Positions 33,428 to 48,400 of a stretch of 64,000 bases of DNA are shown here, piece by piece. The notes beneath the pieces are model-generated. The model saw only the letters and a program-made list of their open reading frames with translations. It had not been told where the DNA came from and did not search any database. Source of the stretch: Nectonema munidae (taxonomy: Eukaryota; Nematomorpha; Nectonematoida; Nectonematidae). Each line of letters opens with the position of its first letter. Positions within the stretch are counted from its first letter, which is position 1. A program made the translations under genes and the position numbers. Location of the stretch: NCBI GenBank assembly GCA_030549495.1, contig JAUIRK010000897.1, forward strand, positions 331,001 to 395,000. Direction: 5' to 3'.

Positions 33428-36400
33428 TTAATATTGATTACCTTTATTTTCTTCGTCTTTTTCATTCTTAGTATCATCACCATCAACAATAGTATTATTT
33501 TCGTTTTGGAGAGAATCATTGCAAACAACATTGCTAGTTTTATCGTCTACTTCAGGAGTGCAGATTTGTGCAGAGTCCGGTGTGGAGAACACATTGAAAT
33601 CAGGATGTGCTGTTTTTGCATTTTGAGAAATAAAGCTACAAAAATGTAAAAAAATAGTTCAAAAGTATTAGGATCGTTTCCATCGCATACCTCAGTTGAT
33701 TCACAAGGGGAAGTTCTCCAGATTGTGAAGCATCAAACTTGTAGATGTATAGGTAGCCGTTGTAGGATGCCAACATGATATACGTCATTCCATTTATTCT
33801 GAATAAAAGTTACTCCATTGATTCACTTCTGTCGTAATTAAGTATACAAACAAATCGCACTGCCATAGTCACAGTTACATGAACACATTGCAAAAACTTC
33901 ACCTACTGCAACATTTTTCTACCTTATTTATGAGTGCTTGGGTAACAAAATGATCTAATCGTTCTAATGGTTGTGGGTAGGTATATATGTTTCTGCACTT
34001 ATTTTTAGTTTCTCGTACGCAAATGAAAGACATCAAAAGAGCTTGTGGTATATATAGAATTATTTACATTAGTGAACAAAATATTTCAACCAGAGGCCCA
34101 CATCTATGGAGCGAAAGGGTCGACTCACCCCTCCCCTCAATAAATTTAAATTTTCTCAAAATGATATCTTTGTTTCAATTATTTAAAAGACTTGTTAGTA
34201 GACTTTCGATATTTTTTTGTTTTAAGGCGAAGACTTAATTAGATTTAGATTTTTCAATCTAATTTTTTTAATAAATTTCGAATTCATTTGAATCCAAAAT
34301 TGTCAAGAATTTCAGACACAGTTTAGAGATACATTTGTCAGGGGGAATATTTTTTGTAGCACATAACTCTATAAGATACTTTTTCTCCAAAGCCAGAAAG
34401 TATTCCCTATAATTTAAAGCTTAAAAAATTTAACTCTATTGATTACAATAACTGAAAGAGAACGTAATAGAATACACAAGTTATGAAAGGACTTGATTTT
34501 GCTAAATATAATTTAAACAATCAATTCCAAAATTCAAATTTTTTAAATCTTTATTCTTAGATATTCATTTTATTCCATGTTTGAGTTTTTATCAAGATTG
34601 TCTGAATGCACTGTTTTTACAATTTCCTTCAAATTTTTGTAATAATACTTATAAATAGATTCATTATTTAAAATTTATTCATAAAAGTTATTCGTATTTT
34701 TTAAAAGTTATGCCTTTTGTGATATTGTGGATAATGATAAATGTTAGGTTTGCCTTCAGGTAAGAAGGATCTTAACTCATTAGATACCTCGATATACTCA
34801 TATTATCGGAATAGAAGTAATAACACAAAGTTGAACCATTTATTAAAAGAAAGAAATAGAAAATTATTTTCTCTATGATGGTGTTCAAATACTTGTTTAA
34901 CCACTGGTTCAATTAACCCATTAAGTCCCAATGCTCTCATTAGGGAATATAAGTAATTTCATCTTCGTCTGCTTTTTTAAATGACTTTGGATATAAATCG
35001 TCTGCGTTTTTTAGATATCGTCTGATTTCTATGGTACTTAATGGGTTAACTTCATATTACAAGTTTGCAATTTAAATCAAAATGTTATTTAATATAAAAA
35101 ATACTGCTTTTCGATTGAGGTTTATGAAAAAACTTTCAGACATTTTTATTTGTGAACCATTCAATATTTTTGCGAAACAACTATGCTCTACATGGACCAT
35201 GTTAGGAAATACTTATCTAAGGAATCATCGAGCTAAAATTTCCCTACTACCGAACATCTAATAATTCAATAAGACAAAATTTCAATGTTCCTAAAAAAAT
35301 GTGAAGGATCGTGATACTAATCAAAAGAAGGAAAGAGCACAAAAGGTAGAAAGCAAAAATGCATGATGTAACAATAGTGAGAAAGAACTTACGAACAAAA
35401 TGCAACTTTATTGTACACACTTGATATGGGGAGGTGGGCGTATGCAAAGCCACGCGTTTGATTCAGCACGTCAGAAACCTGGGCAGGGAGTAGGGATGAA
35501 GTTGAGACCACAGCTTTGTAAGCAAAGTTCAGCCAGCTGGATGTGCCACTGTTTTGCGTTGTGGATCTACACGGATACATGGTTGAGTGTTATTAGTTCG
35601 TTTTGAAAAAAAGATATGTTTTAAATATCTTGTCTATTTGCATGCAATTTAAAATTCATACTGATACAAGGGTTATGCGATAACAACAAAAGACTTTATA
35701 ACTTATTTCCATCGTTGACTAATCATTTTAAATTTTCTCCGTAAATATGTAATGAGTTAGAAATTAGAACTATAATTGAATGGTGTATTATAAAAATGGT
35801 AGATAAAAAGAATATCTGGTTGAAATAGCATTTTCACTTTAAGTTCGTCCTTGCGACTTTAACATTAAATCCGTTTCAAAAACATGGTCAAATTAAAAAA
35901 ACTAGGAACTATTTTTTTTCAAAATTTCAAGATATTTTTTACTGAAATGTAAAAAAAATTAATTAAAAAAATAATAATTTCATATTCCTTTTTGCAAGAA
36001 ACTTAGTTAGAAGCTAAAATGAATTGATTTTTTTAGTACTTCATGAAATTTATTCCTTATTTTCAATTGTTTGTGCAGTTTCAAAGTTTTCTGTTTACAT
36101 TTGGAAAATATATTTAATTTTACTGAATTTCAAAATATCTCATGAGCAAGCTCTCAAAAACAGTTTCAAGATTTTGTTTAAATTGCTTATAAACTAAAAT
36201 TAAATTTGCTTTTTAATCAAAAACTCATAAATTTTCCACTTGATTTTTGTTATTTTTAAAAAAAATTTTGATAAATAAGGTGATAAACTTTATACTAAAA
36301 CGGATGTTAAAACATACTAAACAGTAGATTCATATATGCTTATAATTTCATAAAAATGATTGAACTTGCCAAAATTTGAGTTTAACATGTCATATATTGG

Positions 36401-39400
36401 TCTTACCTTAGCCATTTTGTCGTTCAAATTAATTTTACTATTATCAATTATATGGAAATATTTTTTGATTTCTGTAAATCGGTTTCTACGCATAACTTTG
36501 CTAATTAAAGGTACACCAACATCTAATTGGATAGACCAGAAATCCTCTTCTCTAGGCAACGAAAAATACACCTATATCCTTGCAGCAATCTAAGGAAATT
36601 ATCTTATTTTTTTGACTTGAATAAGAAACAGATAAGCCAGCTAATGTCTCCATGTTTTCCTTCGGAAAAAGTTTATAAAGAACATCAATGGGCTCTAAGT
36701 CAGTGGCTGATAAAGTTTTGCAGCTTTTAAGATTCTTATGATTTTTTAAGATAAGAGTATATGTTTTATCAAATAATTTTTTTCTTCCATCAGCAAGGTA
36801 GAACATTATCTTATCAATATCGGAACACTCCAATTTCTCCACATGCATCTTTAGGGAAAGTATTCAACATGTTGTTGTTGTTGTTAGCCCCTAGATTATA
36901 CTATCTTTATATGAGTATAATCTATCAGTTCAAAACAAGGCATTGTTTAAACTGAGAGAGTAGTATTTCCATAAAAGAAAATACTCTCAGGGAAAAGTGT
37001 AGAATTTCGTTACACTTTCGCAGCAGCAGCGATAAACCAGTGTAATTTCAGCCAACCCGCAAAAATCCACCATAAGGTACTGCTGGCTTTTTGAAGGCTT
37101 CTACATATGGCTAGAAATAATATATATCTATTTATAATAATAATATGATATATAATACATGTAAATGAGTTAGATCCAAGCTTCTGCTAAACGGTTTCCC
37201 CACAAAGTAAGTAGTTTGTATTCAACATGTCATTTTGATCAATATTTTCCATACCAATAACACTAGCATTTTACTTGGAGGAATCGTCCGCCAAGGATGT
37301 TTCTTCTTCCAATTGGTCCAAGGCGGAAGATAAATGTTTGAACTTCATTTCAAAAGAAGAATAAATTTGAGGAATAATAAAGAAACAGGAAAAAGGAGAC
37401 TGAGAGGAAAAAAATTAAATGAAGAGGAGAAGTAAATTGAGGAAGAGTAGGTTTAACGAACAGTGATTATGATCTTGAGCCGAGGAAAAGAGAAAGTAGA
37501 GTTTGAATATAGAGATTATGCGTTTCAAGAATAATAAAGAAACTGGAAGAAAAAAATAAGGTGAAGAGGATAAACAAATTTATGAACAATCTCAAGAAAA
37601 TTATGTAAGAATGCACGCAATATAACAAATTCCAAGGAGACAAGAAAGCCGCTGCAGCGATCATATGTAATAAATATACACAGTTGAAATATAAGAGCAC
37701 TCAATCCCTTATAATCACGAAAAAAGATGTAATATAAAATGAGCTGTAAATCAAACATATCTTTGAATTCTATATTTGCAGGATGAAATTAGTATAGTAT
37801 CTGGGAGTGTTATCTAAATATTTTTGTTATATTGAATTTTGATGTAGAATTTGTTTATAACTAATTCTACATCATAAACAAAGACTAAAAGTTTGCAAAA
37901 TACGTTACTAAAGTTAGGGTAGGTAAAAAAAACTTTCCAAAAATAAGGCTGAAAATAGTAGCAATTTATTTCTGAAGATACTTTCTTCTGACTGTATTCT
38001 TTTGCCATCGAAATCAAATTTTTCATCATTTAAAGATTAAGTTAATTCAATAATAGGTCAAATTAGGAAACTATAAAAATATGCGAAAAAAATGTGTTTT
38101 TCTACTTATAATATTTGTACAAAATATGAATCCAGAAGTGGACCAATGGCATTTAAACGGTAAAAGATTCGGATAAAAACACTCATATAGTATTGAATAT
38201 TGAAGTCAAATAGAATAAAGCCGAATCTTTTGATCTCTATAAGGAATTTATTATGAGAAAGGAAGCCAGTATTGACTGAAGAAAGGAGGTGAATGGTAAA
38301 TACCGAGCGATTTCTACATCTTTGCAAACTTCAAGTGGCTGTGATGCTTAAGGAGTTTATAAGGTATCCAAAATAAGTCTTCATGCTTTTCTTCAAATTA
38401 GGAAAAGAATAAAAGAAGGGTGATGACAAAGAGTAGTCATCTATAGTTAGATACAATAAACAGTTCACTAAGAATACGAGCAGAAGTAAGCAATCCAATC
38501 TTTGCTTCCAACTTCAGATTGATGAAATTATTGAAAGAATACAAACAGACGCAAGGAATCTAATGTTTGCTTCCAACCCCTCATATAGTTTCTATGTATG
38601 GTTTAACTTTTCTGTGATCATGCATAATGCTTATAGAAAGAAACAAGTCATTTTTGCTATGAACTCGTCATATATATATATGGCTAGTTAAGATATAAGG
38701 AAGAGCATCATACTTATTCGAAGCTTGCTCTTGCGTTTCCAATTTGAAAACGTGCATTGTTTCGGTGTTGCTGGAAGCAGCAAGGTATAGAGAATCTGAA
38801 GAAAAACTGAGCGACGATATTGCAACACACCTAAGTAAAATTGAAAAAATATACTAAAAGAATTATTGTAAACATAGTTGTATAAATTCAACTTATGGCC
38901 CATTTTATTTTTCAAGCAATTTAAGTGTTTTAATATTTATTTTTTAAGAGTTTATTTTGTTTTATACACCAAAATAAACTTAATATTTTTCGAGTCTCAT
39001 TTCTCAAGACTTCAAGGAACTTAATTTTTCTATTTTTATTCAATATAAAATAAAGAAATCTTTAAAATTTTAATATAATTGAAAGTTCTAGAATATGAGA
39101 ATCCTTTTTAAAAAATGCTTCGCTACCTCCACCATTAAAATGTGGTGAATGCGAAAGAAATTTTCCAATTGTACATAACATTTTATCTCAAAAAAAAAGA
39201 AAAAATGAGTTATTCCCTAAATTTTTGAAAAAAAGTTTAATATTTACTTTTTATGTATTGATATTCCTGTTTATAGATCACATTCTTTTTTCTAGAGAGT
39301 AATGTCGAGTCTCGAGAATTCTCAATCTAATTTCCCATGAGAAAATTATTTTATAGGGAAATCAGAAACTCAGACATGGGGAATCTTTTAAGAACCAGTG

Positions 39401-42400
39401 TTGTTGAAATGAATAGGATATGAAGCAAGATTATTAAATAATTGCTAAACCACTGTGTATTGTAATGTAGATATGTTAGCGTATGGATTGAAGTGATATT
39501 AAATTTCAATGGACTCGATTAATTTTATATCTCTGCTTTAACATACTTTAAAAAGAACAAGATCTCATAATCTCGTTGTCAAATTGGATAACTATTTCTT
39601 GGCATATCAAGATGCCAAATAAATGTAAAAGCTAAGATTATTATCAGATCTTTCACAATCTTTGAGGGTGGATTGAAAGAGCAAATGGATATAGGGAATA
39701 AATATCAGAGAAAACTACCTACCTTATGACACCTCTTCTAAATTCAAAGAGTTTGGAAGCATCCACCGAAGAAAAAACACGGATAACAGTTCCCTTAAGT
39801 TGAAAGTAGTATAAAAAATAGAAAAAGACGCATCTTAACAACGATAAAGCAACATTTGCATGCAGTTATAATAAAGAGAGTTTGATGAAATACAAAGGAA
39901 AATATGAAGCTAATTTGGAAAAATCGTTTACAAATTAGTATTGTCTAAAAGTTCGAATATTTTTTAAAACTACAATAGATCAAAAATTAATTACCACTTT
40001 TTTATAAATTGTATTTTGAAAACTCGTATAAAGTTGTAAATTAGTACAGATTCCTTCAAAGAGTATGCTTTGATTAAAATTAAGATCTTTTTATAATAAT
40101 CAATAACGCAGGTGCCCTCAAAATATTGCATTTGATTTCTCGATGTGTGTATAATAATTTAGTTAAATGAGAGATAAGTTACATTAATATACATTTTTAG
40201 AAGGTTCTTTTGAAGCATGAGATTGTCGTTATCTAAATAATAGTTCTAAAGGATACGCCAAATTAAAAAGGCTTAATGAGAATCGAACAGTATAAAATTG
40301 AAATTATGGAACAAGAAAGATTGAATAGTAAAAAAATTAAATATAAGAACTTTTTGTGAAGCCGTCGCTAACTTTGTTCCACTACAGTTGAATTCCATGG
40401 CAGCTAACGCATTTTCGTGGGCTGGGATAATTGTTACAGCTCTCTATTAGAAAAAGGTAAAAAAATATATAAAATATAATTATTGAGCATGCATTTAAAA
40501 ATAAATTTTTTACATTGATGAGAGAGAACGAGAAGGAATCATTGAGTTGAAAAGAAAGTTTGAATGAATATTCAATAATTGATATTTTTAATTTTATTAG
40601 CAAGGCTGGCCTCTTAACTCAGAAGCTTGGGGGGTGAGTATTATCGACTTTTTCCGAACACAAGATGACTATTTACAATAATATTGGTTTTTAGTATAAA
40701 GACAAGAACATAAAACATTAATTTATTAGATTAGTATTTCAAGGATATTCTAGGAAAGTTGGAGAATAATTTCATAAAGATTTAGTCATGAAGTGAACCA
40801 CATCACGAATGAATCGTGGCTGGACATTTCAATGAAAGATATTTGGCCGAACGGACATTAAGATGACGGCCATTTTTCCGAAAAACATCTTAACAAAAGG
40901 ACATCTGATCCAACGATAATTTTATGAAACAGACATTTGTCCGAAATACATCAATTTATGATGATTTATTGTTATATTATCTAACACCACATTTAATTGA
41001 ATTATACCGCCTGTAATATTAATATTAGCATTAAATTAATTTAATGTACATCAAAGGTCAGAGCCGCTAATAAATGTAAATTAGCCCATCAAAGAACAAG
41101 AATAATGAGACGATATTTAATGTAAGGAAGATTTGTATTAAAAAGCATTAATAAACGTAGATTTTATTTCTGTAAAATGGACATATGTTGACTGTGGTCG
41201 ATCACCGGTTAAAGTAAATATATTATATTAAAGTAAAAACGGTCAATTACATAAAAAAATAAACAAAAAAAAAAGATTTTATATATATACATAAAGAAAT
41301 AACAAGCTCTAAAAGTAACATATAAATCAAATGTCATGCAAAATATAAAAAAACTAAGAGTAATAAATAAAGAATACAAATTACATTCGAATATTAAAAA
41401 TGAAGGAATCTTTAATTAAACTTTAGACATCATACACATTTCTAAGTTGATTCTTAAAATTGCTCAAACTGGTTGAAAGTTTAAAACCTTGGGATGAAAT
41501 GAAATTCCAGTATTTACCTACACGATAGCAGAGTGAGTGTTATGATTCTTACGTCCTGCATCGAGGAATAACAAGGGGTTTGGAATTTGGCAGTTGATAA
41601 TCCGTTTTTCATAATTCCAGGTAAGAAAAGGATCAAGGAGGAGATTATTATATTTAAAAAAAATTGGATAAAATTTGTACAAATCATTACATTTAAGAAT
41701 ACAATTTTTTATATTAGTTTAGTTTTAAACTGGTAGAATACTTTTTCATTGATTCAGCTTACCTATTATAGAATTAAATTTACATAAGATGTAGTTATTA
41801 TGTAATCGCCAATTTAACTGCTTGTCGATTATATTAATCGAAAGAAATTGAACTCTGAAACGAATTCAAAACCAAACATTTGGTTTTCTATCGTAGAGGA
41901 ACCATTGAAACAGATGGCTGCGCATTTATTCATGTTTAATTTTAAAGAAAACCGATTAAAAACATTGAAAAATGTAGAAGTTAAATCTGAATCGTTATAA
42001 AAGAAAATATTTTAATTTTGTTACGATAAAAAATAAACTTAGAGCATAGTTGTAAGTTATTAGAATCTTTTTGAACTTTGAAAATACCTTCTCTATTTTT
42101 GGATACTGAAGTGGGAGTGTATGACACTTAGAAATAAAATTAGACAAGATGTTAAACAAATGCGAAAAAAGAATATTTGAAGAATCAAAGTAAGGATAAA
42201 GAATACCGAAGAAATCATTAGATTCCACTAAAGAAATAAATTTTATTTTATTAAATTTACATTTTTTTGATTTTTTATTCCATAACTCAGAGGGCAAAGA
42301 TAGAAATAAATGAAAATGATCAGAAATATTGGATTTAAAAACGTAGCTATTACAACAAAGAGCACTATTACCCAAAATATTATCAATCAATTATTTTATA

Positions 42401-45400
42401 TTTTGTTATTTACTTATTACAAATCATGTATGGAGTTAATTAAAAAATATTTCATTTTTTAATGAAAAGATATATATTTGTTTAAATTTTTGATATGATA
42501 TAGACAATCAACAAAAATAGGCAACACTTAAAACAATCACTATATATTATTAGATGCTGCTATGCATGCATAAAGTATTTTTTAATATCAAAAAATTCAC
42601 AAACGCTTTACACATGAAATTTTCTCCTTGGAAGAACACTGTATTCATTCTGCGTTATGCCTTTATAACAAGTCAACCTTTTTTTAATAAGTAACATTTC
42701 TCAATACATACCACGTTTATGCTTAGCTCCCATCTTCTGTACACTTCTATCTTACACTTTGTATTTTATTTTTGCATTTGTCATTTTAACCTTATTTATT
42801 ACATATCTTATTGACTTCATGTATTTTGTGTTGACGTGTATTACCCCTTTTCTGTCATCTTGTATTCTTTTCAGGAGGAACTGATCCAGAAGAGGGGGGT
42901 GGGGGTAAAGAAAGCAGTGGTCCCCGTCCTCCCTCCCCCGGGAAATGTTGTTCTTTTTTTTCAAGATAGATAATAATTGGCTTATATGCTTGTTTGTAAT
43001 TATGTCTTATGTATTTGTATTATAAATTTAAGCAGTTGAAATGGCTAATGAATTTGCCAGAAGCTATCCTACAAAAATGAATTTATATTTTTTTTTAATA
43101 AAATTTTCAGTTCTATCTGCAGGGTAATTTTGTTATCTTTTTCTATTCTTAACTTCTATCCACAAATTATGCGATGAATAACTTATCTACTCAAAGATAC
43201 ATTACTAAATGTGTTATGATATGACATGACTAATTACTATGATATGACTATATGTTTATATATATTTGTAGTTGTGATAAGATTATGATTTTACTGTATT
43301 TTATTAACATTAGAACAATATTATTTTATTGGTTGCAGAAGGCAGGAAAATTGCAAAATTGTATTTAAATTTTCGAATGTATTTGAGCGTAATGTCCTGC
43401 TACCACCTCTGTTTATGTTTATATCGTTTACAATCGTGTAATAAAGTTGCCTTTATATTTTCAAATTTAAAACCGCTGCTATATTTAAAATGGAGGAAGC
43501 GCGGACTTTTGAAATAATCAGCAAGGGTGTCACAACGTAGAAAGGAATGGGAAGGACCGCTCTAAAGAAACAAGGAAATTTTTGAGTCATGATCATTGTA
43601 TCTCACATATTTCTTCCCATTTAGTTACATGAAGCACTGAGGTGTGATATTTAAATTTAAATAATAAGTACACAGCGAATATTTCATCAAAAATAAAAAA
43701 ACTTGAAGAATAGACTTTTTTACATTGAATGACCAATTGTTAAAATTATTACAACATTACACAACGCATATTAGGGAGAAGCAAGCCGAGAAAGACAATG
43801 ACTTTTCGACCTCCCCCCCCCCTCCTAATAAATTGAGAGTGGAGACAGATGTTATAGCTCCACTTGCTACTGTTCATTTCGATTTTCTCCTTCTGCTAAC
43901 TCATTAGCATACCATTAACGAAACGATCATAATAATAATAATCTAGTTTTTCTTCCTGACATTTTTCATTACTGAAGTTTGCGGCTCCAACAACTATCAT
44001 TTCGATACACCTAAAAGATTTTTTAAATTAATAAGATAACCATACAAGATTTACAAATCACTTAAGGCAAATAAATATTAATTAGAATGTTTATATTCAG
44101 TTCTATTGTTTTCGCTTACTTTAGAACTTTAGAGTGATATTTTTCATCAGATGTTGAATTTTAAATCTTATAATAGACTAGACACTGACATTTAGATTAT
44201 TATTATTAGTTAGTATTTGCTTGAAAAGACATATGTGTACTCAACAAGTATACTTTCTTTGACTCCATTGTAATGTACTCATATTACCAAAAGCAGGTAA
44301 TACTTTTCTCTCCTTAGAGTTTGACCTATTTAATTAATGAGTGTATCCTGTAATTTTGATCACATCTTTTTTCTATTCATTTATACTCCCCCTTTTACCT
44401 TTTTGTGCCTATTTTTACTCATTAAATCTGCTTTGCTTCTCAATTGTTTTTCTTTCCATTCATTTCTCATACCTCGTTTGCCTCCACTTTATAAAATGAG
44501 TTTTTTTCTTGGCAAAAAGTAACTGAGATTGAGTCATTTGACATAAAAGTTCCCTAAAATCAAGAAATCGTGTGCATCTGTTAAAACTAACTATAGGATC
44601 ATATAGGTTAATGTCACATTATTATTCAAGCGTGCCCAAAAGGAGGGGGAGGGGTATTTATGATCGAACATTTATATCTTTTAGAGCCTTTTTAAGATTA
44701 TTTGAGGTAGAAACTTCATTTTAAATTGTAATTTTGTTCTTAAAATTTTTCTGAGGCAAACTATAATTTTTTCAGCTTATTTTCAATATGCTTACCTGAT
44801 TCTGATATTGATGATATAACGTATATTGCTTTAAAATACGCAAAACTTGATATGAGTAAAACCGTCGAGAATTCTGACTCTGGGCATAATAACAATATAT
44901 GATTTGTTTAATGCAAAAGAATATGATTGCCTGAATAGCTGAAAATACAGAATTAAGAGAATCTTAGCATATAAGTTCAGCAGTAATTTTTCAATACTTC
45001 AGGTGTACACTATTTTTCGGTAAATATGATGAATATGATGGTCACAACCACAGGCTACAGAAAATTTGTATTTTCGTTTAGCAAATAAAACACCCCGATA
45101 AAATTTCTTTATTTTTTTAGATTTTTTACAGTATATACTGGAGTAATCATGCGATCTCGCGTATTATGCAACCGTTAAATTTTTCAACCCAAAGCACAAT
45201 TTTCTCATATCTCATGTTTATCATGCCAATTCCTATACTAGAGGAAAGGTAAGCAAAAGTTCTAAGAATTATCGTAAACACTCGTGTTAATCCGCTTCCC
45301 AATTATAAGCTATTATTTTCAGAACATACCTAGTGTTTTTATAAATTATAAAATTCTATTATATAATAATAATATAAGTTTAATATATTTATATTTACAT

Positions 45401-48400
45401 AAGATAGATAGAAGGAGTAAAAAGGAAGAAATATTTTTCAAAGGTTTACTATATGCTTTTGAGTTCTGCCTATTTTCGATCACACATTTTTCTATTTTAA
45501 CTTCTTTTTCTTCCGTTAAATTATGTCTACGTAGATAACGCAAACCGCCGTTTTTAGCCAATTAATTCTCGTAAAAAATTGCGGATAAAAGCGAGTGTTT
45601 GGGTATCCGCTCATCATATTGGGAATGAAAGCAACTTTTATGAACTTTCGCTTATACATCTTTTTAATTCAACATAAAATACTTTTTTTCGTGTACTTTT
45701 TACACATTTATTGCGTCCAAAAATAAAAATAATTTTCTTAAAAAATTTTAAAAATCAAAATTTGTATCTCGTGTATGATGGGCCCTAAAAAAGTAGGTTA
45801 GAAATAATGCCTTTGAATGTCGCTGATAAGTAGGTATACATTCTAATTAAGCATGATGTGAAAAGGTATAATAAGCTGTAGATTAGTTAAGTCGAAAAAT
45901 CTATACTTGATGAGAGAAATGGCTGAGTGTAAGTGAAAGCAAAAAAAGACCACACTACTTACAATGTTGACAGCGTCAAAGATCTGAATTTCGCCAAAGT
46001 CGCAAGAACCGGGATATGCTAGAAAACAGTTGTCCACGTTTGTGGAGAGCGCAAACAGGCCAGTCACGTTAGGAGGGGTGTTGTGGATTGAGTGCAGCAC
46101 TTTCATATCTTTGATGTTGTGGATGTACAGGCTCTCTTCCAGAGCTACGATGAGTCGCTTAAATTGAGAAAAAAAGTGAAATCCTATATAATAATAGAAC
46201 AAACTGTATACTTTCATTGTGTAAAGAAACGAATGCTTTGCAAAATGACTAATTAGACAAATTATATCGAGGAATTAACAAAACTTATAAAATTAATAGC
46301 GCGACTGTGGACTTAGTAATGGGAAGATTCGACTGTGTCTCCGACTCCATGCCACGAAATGATGTCCGTTTCTACGAGTGAAGGTAGTTTTGATCGAGAA
46401 AGTACAAGTGAACAGTATGCATCGAACTATAAGCAAGGAAGTATTGATGCTGGATTCGAACCAAAGACCTTGTAGTAGCAAAGCCAAATATCTAAACAAC
46501 CTTACTAACGCCCAAATGGTGATGATTGAGGCACACATTGTACAAAATTACTGTATTTTTAAGTTATATAAATAAAACAAGGAAAAGTTTAATCACTCAA
46601 AATTTTAGAAATCTTTGAAATGATATTTTATTACATAAAGTGATTTTAACTCTTCCGAGTAAGCTATGGGAATGAAAAGTTGTAATATTTTTTCATTTTC
46701 CTTAACATATTTGGTGATACATAGAGTAGATAAACATTGATCTTAGATATACATAAAGCAAATTCATTTACATAAGATATATAAGTGTGGAGGAGTTTTG
46801 TTTTTCTAAATTCCACTCTGGCTTTAAAAGAACTAAATATAGCTACCGATCAACCCCAGACAACCCAGTTTTGATTATTATCAGCCAATTCCTAGTTAGA
46901 GAGTGTCGTTTTTTACCGAAGATAAACACTTCCTTTTTATGCTAAAAGAATAAAGCTGCACTATCGTGAAAAGAATACATCTTTTCTCAAAACAACAAAT
47001 TAAATGCATAAATTAAAATTGAAAGATGTTTTCACACCATGTGTTATCACTTCTTACATTCACTTCAAGGCGAAAAAGGTTTTAATGTAATATTTTAGAG
47101 GCTGTTTATCACATTAAGGAATCTTTTTGTAAGATTTTTCAAATATTCGTCAAATTACAAACAAGTAAAATATTAACATGGTGAAACTATTTTGTTTTGA
47201 TTTGATCAATTGCATTTCACTTAATTTTGTAACAGATATCGTTGAATTATGAGGATTATTGGTTAAATTAAGCTAAGTAAAGTCTTTTGAATTATAAAAA
47301 CAGTGGAGCTTATGACGGTTTTGCTACATGTACCCACTGGGAGAGTGACAGCGCCCCACACCCTCAACTATTTCATTAACCACAAGGTCCAAACTTCACT
47401 TAAATACGTCACTGTTATATTTCGCATGTTGGCGAAAATACAAAAGGGAAATATTTTTCAAATTTCATGGTTGAACGATGAATGTGTTCGTTCAAAAAGT
47501 GATATAAGACTTATAAATATCTGGGAGAATTTTAAGAATTGAATACGTGTACCTACATACTCTAAATGGTTTTAATTTTGTTATATATAATATACTATTT
47601 CATGTCCTTCTTCTTCATCCTCTCCTGCTTGCTTTCCTTTCTTGTGACGGTTGATTTGATATGAAGAAAAGCAAAGTGGTCGAACATTTATTGTCAAAGA
47701 ATGTATTTGAATAAAAGTTTTACTGTTTTCTAAATATTTACATCTATTAACTTTTATTCATGACATCCCAGCAACATTTTCTTTGCATTTTAATGTTCTG
47801 TTTGATATTACTAAAATTTATTATATCTCACCATTTTACGAATATCTATGCGGTTTCTTTCATTACATGAAATTCTATTTATATCACCTAGTCCATTTTT
47901 AATCACACGATCTGTGGGGAAGAACAAAAGTGTTTTAGCAATTTCGAAATAGTGGGTAGAGAAGTTAAATTTTTTAGATAGTCAAAATTCATAGCTACTT
48001 TACGCAATAATTATCCAAAATAAAACTATCATATAAATTATTCAAAATGCCTTCTGTTCCAATCAATCGAAAAATGCAAATACATATTGGTCATTCGTAA
48101 ATTTACACAGCGTCACAGAAGAATTTGAAAGTGTCCTTTTAGGAAGGTAGTGTCTAAGTTGAGAATCGCTGCTCAACGCGAATTTTTAAATAAGCATTAA
48201 TATATTGGTTTGAATAAGGAACATACAGCTCTATTCAACTTGACGGATAAGATGACGTTGTTGTATGTGTAGTTGCATATTTCGGTTCCCTTTTTGTAGT
48301 GAAATATTTTGAGCTTTCGGGGCGCTAATAAACTCACCATGGCAATGAAGCTGCTGGAGAAAAGACGCTGCACGATACAAACATCTTCAAGTTCTTAGTA

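Noticed and set aside
37841-37873. 11-bp perfect hairpin as a terminator or microRNA
   Set aside because: Too short for a miRNA precursor, and intrinsic terminators do not apply here; probably chance in AT-rich DNA.
37467-38327. Several 60-77-codon minus-strand frames in WIPI2 intron 7
   Set aside because: Phe/Leu/Ile-rich translations of AT-rich intron sequence without any motif.
46440-46510. Functional tRNA gene
   Set aside because: Box A and B spacing is tRNA-like, but the acceptor and anticodon stems do not pair and the sequence runs into a SINE body.
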